Shown: positions 1 through 9,110 of the stretch, in pieces
Position numbering within the stretch: position 1 is the first letter of the stretch
How the letters are laid out: every line of letters starts with the position of its first letter
Notes under the pieces: model-generated
What the model saw: only the letters and a program-made list of their open reading frames with translations
Database searches by the model: none
What the model was told of the DNA's origin: nothing
Program-made: the position numbers and the translations under genes
Assembly (NCBI GenBank): GCA_934675095.1
Contig: CAKUPC010000003.1
Coordinates: forward strand, 1-64,000
Length of the DNA stretch: 64,000 bases
DNA from: an uncultured Bacteroidales bacterium
GTDB lineage: Bacteria; Bacteroidota; Bacteroidia; Bacteroidales; UBA932
Direction of reading: 5' to 3'

Positions 1-2
1 GT

Positions 3-1748
3 CATGCCCCGGTCACAACCGGCATTGCCGCGGGCGGACTTCCAGGACAGAACGCCATCCCAAGCCAGAAGGGAGGGCATCTCGTCGGGGTCTATCCGTC
101 CGGCGAAAAGCTGAAAAACTGCGGAATCACGGGCAAGGTGATGAACAGAATCATGCAGGGGGCGCTGAATGCGGCGCTCGGCCATGAGGAGGAGTCGCTT
201 CCGATGTATATTCTTGAGAAATACGGACTTGCACCGATTCACTACGCGCTTCGCAACATCCATTTCCCGGACAGCCCCGAGGCTCTGGAAAGGGCACGAT
301 TCCGTCTCAAGTTCGAGGAGCTGTTCTTCCTCCAGATCGCGCTGCTCAAGCAGAAGTTCGTACGTTCGAGAGGCGACGACGGAATCATGATGCCGAAGGT
401 CGGTGAGGCGTTCAACAAGTGCTACGCATCACTCCCCTTCCCGCTCACGGGAGCGCAGAAGAGGGTCATCACAGAAATCCGCGACGACATGAAGTCGGGG
501 CATCAGATGAACCGCCTGCTTCAGGGTGACGTGGGCAGCGGGAAGACCATGGTCGCCGTTCTGAGCGCCCTGATTGCGGTCGGGAACAGCTATCAGGCCT
601 GCATCATGGCGCCTACCGAGGTGCTCGCGCAGCAGCACTACAGGAACATCAGCAAGTATCTCGCCCCTACGGGAGTCCGCGCCGCCCTGCTCACCGGCAG
701 CAGCAGGACCGCAGAAAGGCGCGAGATCCACGCCGGGCTTGAGGACGGCTCCATAGGGATCATAGTCGGGACGCACGCCCTGATTGAGGACAGCGTGAAG
801 TTCAGGCGGCTGGGGCTTGCCATCGTCGATGAGCAGCACCGCTTCGGAGTGGAGCAGAGGGCGAAGCTCTGGAGGAAGACCTGCGACGGGAAGCCGCCTC
901 ACGTGCTGGTGATGACCGCCACCCCGATTCCGAGGACGCTCGCGATGACGCTCTACGGCGACCTCGATGTCTCCGTAATTGACGAGCTTCCTCCGGGAAG
1001 AAAGCCGGTTCTGACCATCCACGGAACCGAGGGCAAGAGGCTCGTGATGTACAATTTCCTCAAGAAGGAGATTGAGGCCGGGCGGCAGGTGTTCATAGTC
1101 TATCCGCTGATTTTCGAGAGCGAGAAGCTTGACTACCAGAACCTTGAGAACGGCATAGAGACCATCCGCCACTATTTCCCGTTCCCGCCCTACAAGATTG
1201 CCGTGGTACACGGGAAGCTCGACAACGAGGAGAAGGCCTTCAACATGGACGCGTTTTCCGAAGGCCGGGCGAACATACTCGTGGCGACGTCGGTCATCGA
1301 GGTGGGTGTGGATGTGCCGAACGCGAGCGTTATGGTCATCGAAAGCGCGGAGAGGTTCGGACTGAGCCAGCTCCACCAGCTGCGCGGACGAGTGGGCAGG
1401 GGCAGCGACAAGGCATACTGCATACTGATGACCGGCCACAGGCTCAGCAAGGAGTCCAAGAACCGCATCGAGCTCATGTGCCGGACCGAAAACGGGTTTG
1501 AAATCGCCGAGGAGGACATGAAGATGCGCGGCCCGGGCGACCTTGAAGGCACCCAGCAGAGCGGTCTCCCGATTGCCCTCAACATCGCCTCCCTCGCCAA
1601 GGACGGACAGATTCTAAGCGCCGCCCGAAACGCCGCCTCCGCCGTCCTGGACGAAGACCCGACGCTCAGCCTCGCCAAGAACGTCCGCCTCCTCCTCGAA
1701 CTCCGCAAGAACAAATACGAAATAAAGGACTACAGCAACATCAGCTGA
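3..1748 (+). CDS. recG: ATP-dependent DNA helicase RecG (5'-truncated by window edge)
   Basis: The reading frame is open from base 3, so the N-terminal part (most of the wedge domain) lies outside the window. The visible part holds the end of the wedge and both helicase lobes. Walker A reads GDVGSGKT and the DExH box is DEQHRFG. RecG-typical motifs MTATPIPRTLAMTLYGDLD and ELPPGRKP follow, and motif VI is QLRGRVGRG. RecG remodels stalled replication forks and branch-migrates Holliday junctions in the cytoplasm. The stop codon lies one base before the start of the WYL regulator gene, which suggests translational coupling. An ATG at 141 is an internal methionine, not the start. Confidence 0.96.
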   Translation, partial: HAPVTTGIAAGGLPGQNAIPSQKGGHLVGVYPSGEKLKNCGITGKVMNRIMQGALNAALGHEEESLPMYILEKYGLAPIHYALRNIHFPDSPEALERARFRLKFEELFFLQIALLKQKFVRSRGDDGIMMPKVGEAFNKCYASLPFPLTGAQKRVITEIRDDMKSGHQMNRLLQGDVGSGKTMVAVLSALIAVGNSYQACIMAPTEVLAQQHYRNISKYLAPTGVRAALLTGSSRTAERREIHAGLEDGSIGIIVGTHALIEDSVKFRRLGLAIVDEQHRFGVEQRAKLWRKTCDGKPPHVLVMTATPIPRTLAMTLYGDLDVSVIDELPPGRKPVLTIHGTEGKRLVMYNFLKKEIEAGRQVFIVYPLIFESEKLDYQNLENGIETIRHYFPFPPYKIAVVHGKLDNEEKAFNMDAFSEGRANILVATSVIEVGVDVPNASVMVIESAERFGLSQLHQLRGRVGRGSDKAYCILMTGHRLSKESKNRIELMCRTENGFEIAEEDMKMRGPGDLEGTQQSGLPIALNIASLAKDGQILSAARNAASAVLDEDPTLSLAKNVRLLLELRKNKYEIKDYSNIS

Positions 1749-1749
1749 T

Positions 1750-2664
1750 ATGGTTACGGAACTGATTGCGAAATATATCTGGCTGCTGAGGGCGGTCATG
1801 GACGCCGGAGAGGCGGGGATTACGCTCGGAGAAATTTCGGAGCGCTATGAGAGGCGGTTCGGGGAGACGCTGGCACGGCGGACATTCGCGAACTACAGGA
1901 GCGGAGTCGAGGAGGTGTTCGGCGTGGGGATTGCCTGCGACCGGAGTACCAACCGCTACATGATTGACAGGGGCAGCCGCATGAGCGACAGCGGAGCCAT
2001 GGAATGGCTGATAGACAGCTTCACGGTCAATTCGCTGCTCGAAAGGGGCAAGGAAGCGCTCAGCGGACGCATTGAGGTGGAGCCGGTTCCGTCGGGGCAC
2101 AGCTTTCTCACGAGAATCATGGAGGCGATGCTTGAGAGTCGCAGAATCGGGATTGAATACTGCAAATACAGCAGCGCGGCTCCGGAACGGCTCACCGTGC
2201 TCCCCTACGCGCTCAAGGAAGACAAGCGGCGCTGGTATCTCTACGGCCACTGCATCGAACGCGGGGCGCTGAGATGTTACGCCCTCGACAGGCTCGTATC
2301 CTTGGAAATTATGCCCGACAGGTTCACATATCCCGAAAACTTCAACCTCAGCGAACTCCTCGCGACGTCGTTCGGAACTTACATTCCCCGCGAAGGGGAA
2401 AGGGGCAGCACAGTCGAGTTCAGGGCACGTGGAGTGCAGGCGAAATATATCTCCGACCTCCCCATCCACCACAGCCAAAAATTGCTGAAAACCGAGGGAG
2501 AATGGACATATTTTTCTATTTTTGTGTCGCCGGACAGCGATGACCTCTACTTCGAGCTTCGGAAATATGGCGCCGCCATCGAGGTTCTGAGTCCGGAGAA
2601 AGTGAGGAGGCGGCTCTACGAAGAGGCGCTTGCCGCAGCGAAAATTTACGAGACGGGCATATAA
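1750..2664 (+). CDS. WYL-domain transcriptional regulator
   Basis: A 304-residue protein. The N-terminal ~75 residues look like a helix-turn-helix module (ITLGEISERYERRFGETLAR). The middle and C-terminal parts have the WYL-domain pattern: a strand with RIGIEYCKYSS near residue 128, LPYALKEDKRRWYLYGHC with the W-Y core, and a C-terminal extension. WYL regulators bind nucleic-acid or nucleotide ligands and often control DNA-repair or defence genes. The start is one base after the recG stop, so the two are almost certainly co-translated. The target genes are unknown. Confidence 0.85.
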   Translation: MVTELIAKYIWLLRAVMDAGEAGITLGEISERYERRFGETLARRTFANYRSGVEEVFGVGIACDRSTNRYMIDRGSRMSDSGAMEWLIDSFTVNSLLERGKEALSGRIEVEPVPSGHSFLTRIMEAMLESRRIGIEYCKYSSAAPERLTVLPYALKEDKRRWYLYGHCIERGALRCYALDRLVSLEIMPDRFTYPENFNLSELLATSFGTYIPREGERGSTVEFRARGVQAKYISDLPIHHSQKLLKTEGEWTYFSIFVSPDSDDLYFELRKYGAAIEVLSPEKVRRRLYEEALAAAKIYETGI

Positions 2665-2733
2665 GAAACAAGCATATACGACGAAACAGACAAACACGAA
2701 ACGGGCATATAATTGAAATACTGATATATATAA

Positions 2734-4911
2734 ATGAAAAACAAGAAAGTCTTTTGGGCCTTGGCGCTCGTGGCTGTCGGGGTCGTGACCGGCATCATTA
2801 TGGGAAATTTTGCAAAAGGAAAGGAATCCGAAGAAAGGGTATCCGCTGAAAAGAAATTCATCGGGAAATCGGAAATCAGAGTGGAGGACGGGAAGATGAC
2901 TCCTGAAGTGCTGCTTGCGCTCGGAAGGCTCTCGGATCCGCAGGTGTCACCGGACGGAAAGAAACTGCTTTATGGGGTGTCATACAATTCCATTGAGGAG
3001 AACCTCTCTTGCAGAAACCTGTATATCAGCAACATAGACGGCAGCGACGCACACCTCGCCACCCGCTCCGGGGAAAGCCTCAGCAACGCGCGCTGGAGCG
3101 CGGACGGAGAAAAGGTCGCCTACCTCATGGGCGGACAGATTTACATCGCGAAGGTCAGGAAGGACGGAACGCTCGGAAAGGGGCGCAAAGTCAGCGACAT
3201 TGCCGCCGGAATCGGAGAGTTCAAGCTCTCGCCGGACCAGTCCCAGGTGATATTCCTCTCCACGGTGCAGGGGCGCGTAAAGACTCCCGGGCAGATATAC
3301 CCTGACCTTCCGAAAGCCGAGGCTTACGAGACGGAGACGATGATGTACCGTCACTGGGACCATTGGGTTGAGGAAATCCCGCACAGCTTCGTTGGCACCT
3401 TCGACTGGGACAAGGGGCTCGGAAACTTCTTTGACATACTCGGGAGCGAAGGAGCGGCAGACGGCGGGGTCTCCCCTTACGAGCTACCGACGGAACCGTT
3501 CGGCGGTCTTGAGGAACTCTGCTGGAGTCCCGACGGGACACGGATTGCCTACTCCTGCCGGAAGAAGGACGGGCGGGAATATGCGTTCTCTACAGACGCG
3601 GAGATATACATATATAATATACAGAGCGGAGAATGCGTGCGCGTTCCGATGGGCGGAGGATATGACACCGCTCCCGCGTGGAGTCCGGACGGCAGCAGGA
3701 TTTGCTGGATTTCAATGGAACGGGACGGCTACGAGGCTGACAGGCAGAGGCTTATGGTCGCGGAGATTGACGGAATGAAGGTCGGAGCGATATGCGAGCT
3801 GAGCGCAGGGTTCAAGTACAATGTCACCGAGCCTGTCTGGGACGAAGACTCGCGGCACATTTGGTTCAACGCTCTCACGGAAGGGCTTCAGGCGCTCTAT
3901 ATCACTGACCTTCAAGGGAATGTCACCCGAAAGACGGGAGAGGAGCTGTGGTACGACTTCTCAACTCCGTTTTTCATCGACAGGACTGACGGCCGCGAAA
4001 TCCTCTACACCACATGGCAGAGCATGGACTTTCCGACCGAGATAGTCGCGTTCGACACGGCAACGCAGACGGGCACGAAGGTCACCGACGAGAACGGCCA
4101 TATCCTCTCGCAGCTCAAGGAGCATAAAACCGAGGCAAGGATGGTGAAGACCGTTGATGGAAAGGATATGCTGACATGGGTGCTGTTCCCGCCGGAGTTC
4201 GACCCGTCGAAGAAATGGCCGGCGATAGAAATCTGCCTCGGAGGGCCTCAGGGGACGCTGAGCCAGGGATGGTCCTACCGCTGGAACTACCGTCTGATGT
4301 GCTCGCAGGGCTATGTCGTCGTCCTTCCTAACCGCCGAGGAACGACCGCGTTCGGTCAGGAATGGTGCGAGCAGATTTCCGGAGACTACTGCGGCCTGAA
4401 CATCCAGGACTACCTCAGCGCGGCACGCGAGCTCAAGGCCGAGCCGTACGTCGGAAAGATGGCGGCCTGCGGGGCGAGCTACGGAGGCTACTCGGTCTAT
4501 TATCTCTGCGGGGTGCACGGCAATGTCTATGACGCCTTCATCGCCCACGCCGGCATCTTCAATCAGGAACACATGTACATGACCACCGAGGAGATGTGGT
4601 TCCCGACATGGGACAACGGAGGAGCGCCTTGGGACAGCAACCCGACCGCCCTGCGCCACTATGCCAACTCCCCTCACAAGCTCATCAGGAACTGGCACAC
4701 TCCCCTTTTAGTCATCCACGGGGGAAGCGATTTCCGCGTGCCTTACGATCAGGGAATGGCAGCCTACAACTGCGCTCAGATGATGGGCGTGCCGTCCGAA
4801 CTGATTGTCTTTCCGGAGGAGAACCACTGGATTCTGAAGCCGCAGAACGCCATTTTCTGGCACAGGAGCTACTTCAGCTGGCTTGACAGGTGGCTCGGCA
4901 AAGCCGAGTAG
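2734..4911 (+). CDS. S9-family prolyl oligopeptidase / dipeptidyl-peptidase-like serine protease
   Basis: A 725-residue protein. Residues 6-26 form one hydrophobic segment (signal peptide or membrane anchor), so it probably acts in the periplasm. A seven-bladed propeller follows, with repeated PQVSPDGKKL and WSPDGTRI type motifs (TolB-like repeats). The C-terminal alpha/beta hydrolase has the nucleophile in GASYGGY (about Ser582), the acid in GGSDFRVPYD (about Asp666) and the base in EENHWI (about His698). The family removes dipeptides or acyl-amino acids from peptides, which fits peptide feeding. It stands alone, 69 bases after the WYL gene, in a stretch where ACGGGCATATAA occurs twice. Confidence 0.93.
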   Translation: MKNKKVFWALALVAVGVVTGIIMGNFAKGKESEERVSAEKKFIGKSEIRVEDGKMTPEVLLALGRLSDPQVSPDGKKLLYGVSYNSIEENLSCRNLYISNIDGSDAHLATRSGESLSNARWSADGEKVAYLMGGQIYIAKVRKDGTLGKGRKVSDIAAGIGEFKLSPDQSQVIFLSTVQGRVKTPGQIYPDLPKAEAYETETMMYRHWDHWVEEIPHSFVGTFDWDKGLGNFFDILGSEGAADGGVSPYELPTEPFGGLEELCWSPDGTRIAYSCRKKDGREYAFSTDAEIYIYNIQSGECVRVPMGGGYDTAPAWSPDGSRICWISMERDGYEADRQRLMVAEIDGMKVGAICELSAGFKYNVTEPVWDEDSRHIWFNALTEGLQALYITDLQGNVTRKTGEELWYDFSTPFFIDRTDGREILYTTWQSMDFPTEIVAFDTATQTGTKVTDENGHILSQLKEHKTEARMVKTVDGKDMLTWVLFPPEFDPSKKWPAIEICLGGPQGTLSQGWSYRWNYRLMCSQGYVVVLPNRRGTTAFGQEWCEQISGDYCGLNIQDYLSAARELKAEPYVGKMAACGASYGGYSVYYLCGVHGNVYDAFIAHAGIFNQEHMYMTTEEMWFPTWDNGGAPWDSNPTALRHYANSPHKLIRNWHTPLLVIHGGSDFRVPYDQGMAAYNCAQMMGVPSELIVFPEENHWILKPQNAIFWHRSYFSWLDRWLGKAE

Positions 4912-4974
4912 CCGGAAGCTTGGAACATTGCCTCGAACCTGGATACAGGTCGAAAATGCAGGATAGGACAAGAT

Positions 4975-6492
4975 ATGGGAAGGCTGAAAGACAATGAATA
5001 TGACGTTATAATCATAGGCGGAGGAGCGACCGGAGCCGGCACGGCGAGGGACTGCGCGCTGCGCGGGCTGCGTGTGCTGCTTGTCGAGAGAAATGACATC
5101 GCGACAGGCGCGACGGGGCGGAATCACGGTCTGCTGCACAGCGGCGCACGCTATGCCGTGACGGACACGGAGTCGGCCGCCGAGTGCATACGCGAGAACA
5201 TGATTCTCAAGCGCATAGCCAAGGGATGCGTGGAAAGGACGGAGGGGCTGTTCATCACCCTTCCGGAGGACGACCTCGGCTATCAGGCGAAGTTCGTGGA
5301 AGCCTGCCGCAAGGCCGGGATAAAGGCCAAGGTGATTGACCCCAAGGAGGCGCTCGCGATGGAACCATCCGTGAATCCGGCTCTTATCGGCGCGGTCGTG
5401 GTGCCCGACGGGGCTGTTGATCCGTTCAAGCTGACTGCCGCCAACATGACCGACGCGAAGATTCATGGGGCGAAAGTGCTGACCTACAGCGAGGTGCTTG
5501 GAATAGTAAAGGACGGGAATACGGTCAAGGGCGTAAAAATCCGCAACAAGCGCACCGGTGAGGTTGATACCTTCTATGCTCCCGTCACGGTCAATGCGGG
5601 AGGCATCTGGGGACAGGGCATCGCGCGTATGGCAGGGGCCACAGTCACGATGTTCCCCGCCAAAGGGTCGCTGCTGATTTTCGGGCACCGTGTGAACAAT
5701 GTCGTCATAAACCGCTGCCGCAAGCCGGCCAACGCCGACATCCTCGTGCCCGGAGAGACGATTTCCCTGATAGGGACGACATCTGACAGGGTGCCGATCG
5801 AAGAGGTTGACAGCATCCGCGTAACACCGGAAGAGGTGAAGATTCTGCTCGAAGAAGGCCAGAAGCTCTCTCCGGTGCTCGCTCAGACCCGCATCATTCG
5901 CGCCTACTGCGGAGTGCGTCCGCTCGTCGCCGCTGACAACGATCCGTCCGGGCGCAACATCAGCCGCGGAATAGTGCTGCTCGACCATGAGACGAGGGAC
6001 GGAATATCAGGATTCATAACCATCACCGGAGGCAAGCTGATGACTTACAGACTGATGGCGGAATGGGCGACCGACCTCGTCTGCAAAAAGATCGGCGTTC
6101 GTAAAGGCTGCATGACGGCTGCCAGACCGCTTCCTGATTCCGGGCCGTTCGAAAAGCCGGCCTCACCGCGCTCCGCCAAGGACGAAAGCCTAATCTGCGA
6201 GTGTGAGAAAGTTTCCCTGCGCAAGGCCGAGAACGCGATTGACACCATGCAGGTGACCAACATGATTGACCTTCGCCGGCGCACAAGACTCGGGATGGGC
6301 ACCTGCCAGGGGGAGCTCTGCACCTGCAGGGGCGCCGGGTTGCTTGCCCGCAAGAAGGAGAATCCGACACGGGCGAAGGAGGATCTGAAGGCGTTCATGA
6401 ACGAGCGGTGGAAGGGCATCTACCCGATTTGCTGGGGCGATTCGCTGCGTGAAAATGAATATACCCAATGGATATACGGTCACGAAATCTGA
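4975..6492 (+). CDS. glpA: Anaerobic glycerol-3-phosphate dehydrogenase subunit A
   Basis: A 505-residue FAD flavoprotein. The Rossmann motif GGGATGAGTARD is at residues ~14-25, followed by the DAO-fold GATGRNHGLLHSGARY. The C-terminus has a BFD-like [2Fe-2S] domain with CECEKVS and GTCQGELCTCR. GlpA oxidises glycerol-3-phosphate to dihydroxyacetone phosphate and passes electrons through GlpB/GlpC to the quinone pool. It is the first of three genes in the usual A-B-C order, with gaps of 22 and 28 bases. I saw no TAnnTTTG box just upstream. Confidence 0.95.
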   Translation: MGRLKDNEYDVIIIGGGATGAGTARDCALRGLRVLLVERNDIATGATGRNHGLLHSGARYAVTDTESAAECIRENMILKRIAKGCVERTEGLFITLPEDDLGYQAKFVEACRKAGIKAKVIDPKEALAMEPSVNPALIGAVVVPDGAVDPFKLTAANMTDAKIHGAKVLTYSEVLGIVKDGNTVKGVKIRNKRTGEVDTFYAPVTVNAGGIWGQGIARMAGATVTMFPAKGSLLIFGHRVNNVVINRCRKPANADILVPGETISLIGTTSDRVPIEEVDSIRVTPEEVKILLEEGQKLSPVLAQTRIIRAYCGVRPLVAADNDPSGRNISRGIVLLDHETRDGISGFITITGGKLMTYRLMAEWATDLVCKKIGVRKGCMTAARPLPDSGPFEKPASPRSAKDESLICECEKVSLRKAENAIDTMQVTNMIDLRRRTRLGMGTCQGELCTCRGAGLLARKKENPTRAKEDLKAFMNERWKGIYPICWGDSLRENEYTQWIYGHEI

Positions 6493-6514
6493 TTCAAATC
6501 ATAAGGAATAAAAA

Positions 6515-7771
6515 GTGAATTTTGACACAATAATAATAGGCGGGGGGCTTACGGGACTGCTGTGCGGGATAAGGCTTCAGCGGAAAGGGCAGAAATGTGC
6601 CGTCATATCCGCCGGGCAGTCGGCCATGCACTTCTGGTCCGGGGCGTTTGACCTGCTGAACAGGCTGCCGGACGGGACCGATGTCGATTATCCGCTTGAA
6701 TGCATAGGAAAACTGCCGCAGACACATCCCTATTCCATAATCGGGACGGACAAAATCCTCGGACACCTTCGCGGGGCGATGGAAATGTTCGGAAGCTTCG
6801 GATTTCGGACACATATCCCCGAAAGTCTCGGCAACATATTCAGACTCAGTTCGATGGGTTCTCTCAAACGCTGTTTCATGACGATGGAAGACCTTCTGAC
6901 GACGGATTCCCCCGAACAGCCGATCTGCCGCCGCGCCCTCGTGGCAAGTCCGGACGGATTCCTTGACTTCAACACAGAGTTCGTGGCAAAGGGAATCGAG
7001 GATTCGGGAAGCCCGTGCAGGACCGTGACCATCCGTCTCGAAGCGCTGAAGAACCTCAGGAAAAGCCCGACTGAGATGCGTGCCACGAACATTTCGAGAG
7101 TGCTTGACAGGCCGACGCTCAAGGAATATATATCCCAGATTCGCGAAAAATACGACGGGGAGGACCTTATTGTTCTGCCGGCGATATTCAGCCTTGCAGA
7201 TTCAAGGGACGCGAGCCAGATAGGCAAGGTCATGAACACGAAAGTGCGCTTTGTCGCCACGATGCCGCCGTCCGTGCCGGGAATTGAAATCCAGCGCGGA
7301 CTCACGGAGCTGTTCCGCAAGTCTGGAGGGACGCTCTTCAAGGGCGACACCGTGATTTCGGGACGCTTCGACGGGGACAGGCTCGCCGCTGTGCGGACCG
7401 CCAACATCAGCGACATGGAGTTCAGGGCGGACAACTTCGTGCTCGCGGGAGGAAGCTTCTTCAGCAACGGGCTGAAGGCCGACAGGGACGGAGCGTATGA
7501 GCCTGCGCTCGGCATCGACGTGGATGCTCCGCCGCTGAGAAAAGACTGGTTCGACGCCGACAACTTCTTCGGAAAGCAGAACTACACCGGCATCGGGGCA
7601 AGACTTACCCCGGGAGCCGGGTTACTGGCAAGCCGCGGCGGCCGTGTCATAGGGAATCTGCTTGTCGCAGGAAGCATACTCGGCGGCTGCAATCCGCTAT
7701 ACGAAGGCTGCGGAGGCGGCGTTTCAATCTGTTCAGCTTTGGAAGCGGCAGACATGATATGTATGTCCTAA
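6515..7771 (+). CDS. glpB: Anaerobic glycerol-3-phosphate dehydrogenase subunit B
   Basis: A 418-residue flavoprotein starting at GTG. The N-terminus is a dinucleotide-binding fold (TIIIGGGLTGLLCGIRLQ) and the C-terminal part has GGRVIGNLLVAGSILGG, both typical of GlpB. In Escherichia coli GlpB links the GlpA flavin centre to the membrane subunit GlpC. Length matches the family (about 420). It lies between glpA and glpC in one operon. Confidence 0.93.
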   Translation: MNFDTIIIGGGLTGLLCGIRLQRKGQKCAVISAGQSAMHFWSGAFDLLNRLPDGTDVDYPLECIGKLPQTHPYSIIGTDKILGHLRGAMEMFGSFGFRTHIPESLGNIFRLSSMGSLKRCFMTMEDLLTTDSPEQPICRRALVASPDGFLDFNTEFVAKGIEDSGSPCRTVTIRLEALKNLRKSPTEMRATNISRVLDRPTLKEYISQIREKYDGEDLIVLPAIFSLADSRDASQIGKVMNTKVRFVATMPPSVPGIEIQRGLTELFRKSGGTLFKGDTVISGRFDGDRLAAVRTANISDMEFRADNFVLAGGSFFSNGLKADRDGAYEPALGIDVDAPPLRKDWFDADNFFGKQNYTGIGARLTPGAGLLASRGGRVIGNLLVAGSILGGCNPLYEGCGGGVSICSALEAADMICMS

Positions 7772-7799
7772 AGTTCCACGGGACAACAAAATACAAAAG

Positions 7800-9023
7800 A
7801 TGAGCGATATGAAAAATGACAAGATAAACGCCAACAACTTCGAGCAGTGCCTCAAATGCACAATCTGCACGGTCTATTGCCCCGTAGTGCCGGCAAACCC
7901 AGCCTATCCCGGGCCGAAGCAGGCCGGGCCGGACGGTGAAAGGCTGAGGCTCAAGAACCGCTCGTACTACGACAGCACGCTCAAATACTGCCTGAACTGC
8001 AAGCGCTGCGAGGTCGCCTGCCCTTCCGGAGTGAGGGTGGCGGACATAATCCAGAACGCGAGGATAAGCTACGGGCACAGCATACCGGGACCGCGCGAAA
8101 TTGCGCTCGCGGGCACGGACCTCATGGGCAAGGTCGCCGGAAGCATGGCCGGGGTCGTCAATCCCCTGCTCCGCACCGCTCCTGTCAAGGAACTCCTTCA
8201 CACCGTGGCGGGCATTGACAAGCGCAGGACCTTTCCGAACTACGCCGGAGAGACATTCGAGAAATGGTTCCGTAAAAATGCGCAGGCCGCTCAAGAATGC
8301 TTTAATGAAAAGATAAACTACTTTCACGGCTGCTATGTGAACTACAACTACCAGCAGCTCGGCAGGGACTTCGTCAGGGTGATGAACGCGCTCGGGCTCG
8401 GAGTGAGACTGCTCGACGGAGAACGCTGCTGCTCCATAGCCATGATTTCAAACGGGCTGATAAAGTCAGCGACGAGGAACGCGAGGCACAACCTGAAAGT
8501 CATGGAAAAAGCGCTCGGCGAGACCGGGGAACCTGTTGTGGGAGCCTCATCGACCTGCATTCTGACCATGCGCGAGGAATATCCGAATCTTCTCGGACTT
8601 GACAATTCACGGGTGAAGGACAGTCTGGAACTCGCCACAAAGTTCATCTACAAGAAGTTGGAAGAAGGAAGGGAACTCAGGTTCCGCAAGGATTATCGGG
8701 CAAGAATCGCCTATCACACTCCCTGTCACCTCGAAAGGCTCGGCTGGGAGTATTTCTCAATCGAGCTGCTGAAGATGATTCCGGGGGTTGAGCTGACCGT
8801 GCTCGAGAGCAACTGCTGCGGCATCGCCGGGACATACGGGTTCAAGAAGGAGAACTATGACGTCGCCCAGACAATCGGCAAGCCGCTGTTCGACAGCATT
8901 GCGGCAGCCGGACCGGATTTCGTCGCCTGCGACTGCGAGACCTGCAAGTGGCAGATTGAGATGTCAACCGGCGTGAACGTCAAGCACCCGATAAGCATTC
9001 TCGCGGAGGCGCTTGAAATCTGA
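7800..9023 (+). CDS. glpC: Anaerobic glycerol-3-phosphate dehydrogenase subunit C
   Basis: A 407-residue iron-sulfur protein. Two N-terminal 4Fe-4S motifs are visible: CLKCTICTVYCPV (residues ~18-30) and CLNCKRCEVACPSG (~64-77). Two CCG-type domains follow, seen as HGCYVNYN...CCS and HTPCHLERLG...ESNCCGIAGTYG, ending in CDCETCKW. GlpC anchors the GlpAB dimer to the membrane and hands electrons to menaquinone. The last 11 bases of the gene contain the -33 element of a promoter for the next operon. Confidence 0.95.
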   Translation: MSDMKNDKINANNFEQCLKCTICTVYCPVVPANPAYPGPKQAGPDGERLRLKNRSYYDSTLKYCLNCKRCEVACPSGVRVADIIQNARISYGHSIPGPREIALAGTDLMGKVAGSMAGVVNPLLRTAPVKELLHTVAGIDKRRTFPNYAGETFEKWFRKNAQAAQECFNEKINYFHGCYVNYNYQQLGRDFVRVMNALGLGVRLLDGERCCSIAMISNGLIKSATRNARHNLKVMEKALGETGEPVVGASSTCILTMREEYPNLLGLDNSRVKDSLELATKFIYKKLEEGRELRFRKDYRARIAYHTPCHLERLGWEYFSIELLKMIPGVELTVLESNCCGIAGTYGFKKENYDVAQTIGKPLFDSIAAAGPDFVACDCETCKWQIEMSTGVNVKHPISILAEALEI

Positions 9024-9042
9024 AAAATTTTGCGTAAGTTCG
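9013..9042 (+). promoter_or_regulatory. Bacteroidota promoter for the glycine-lipid genes
   Basis: TTG at 9013-9015, a 19-base spacer, then TAAGTTCG at 9035-9042 (five of six fixed positions of TAnnTTTG). It starts inside the 3' end of glpC and would give a leader of about 60 bases before the ATG at 9111. It lets the acyltransferase genes be expressed without glpABC. Confidence 0.55.
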
Positions 9043-9110
9043 CGTTCTCATTCCGGTTCCGGAAACATGAAAAACAAATTGCCTCGGAGCGAGAGATATT
9101 TTTTGAAAAC

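Noticed and set aside
2653..2712. Twice-occurring ACGGGCATATAA between the WYL and S9 genes as an operator
   Set aside because: The first copy is inside the WYL coding end and there is no promoter box near. Too little support.
4708..5988. Long open frame (426 codons) on the minus strand across the S9 peptidase and glpA genes
   Set aside because: It lies opposite two clear genes and has no family motifs. High-GC codon use leaves such antisense frames open. Similar shadows at 9756-10955, 12503-13534, 17327-18655, 34751-35878, 39089-40186 and 40865-41992 were rejected for the same reason.
9030..9110. TTG start giving a 27-residue longer GlsA
   Set aside because: The extension overlaps a promoter and its early transcript. 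The ATG at 9111 gives a normal start for the family.
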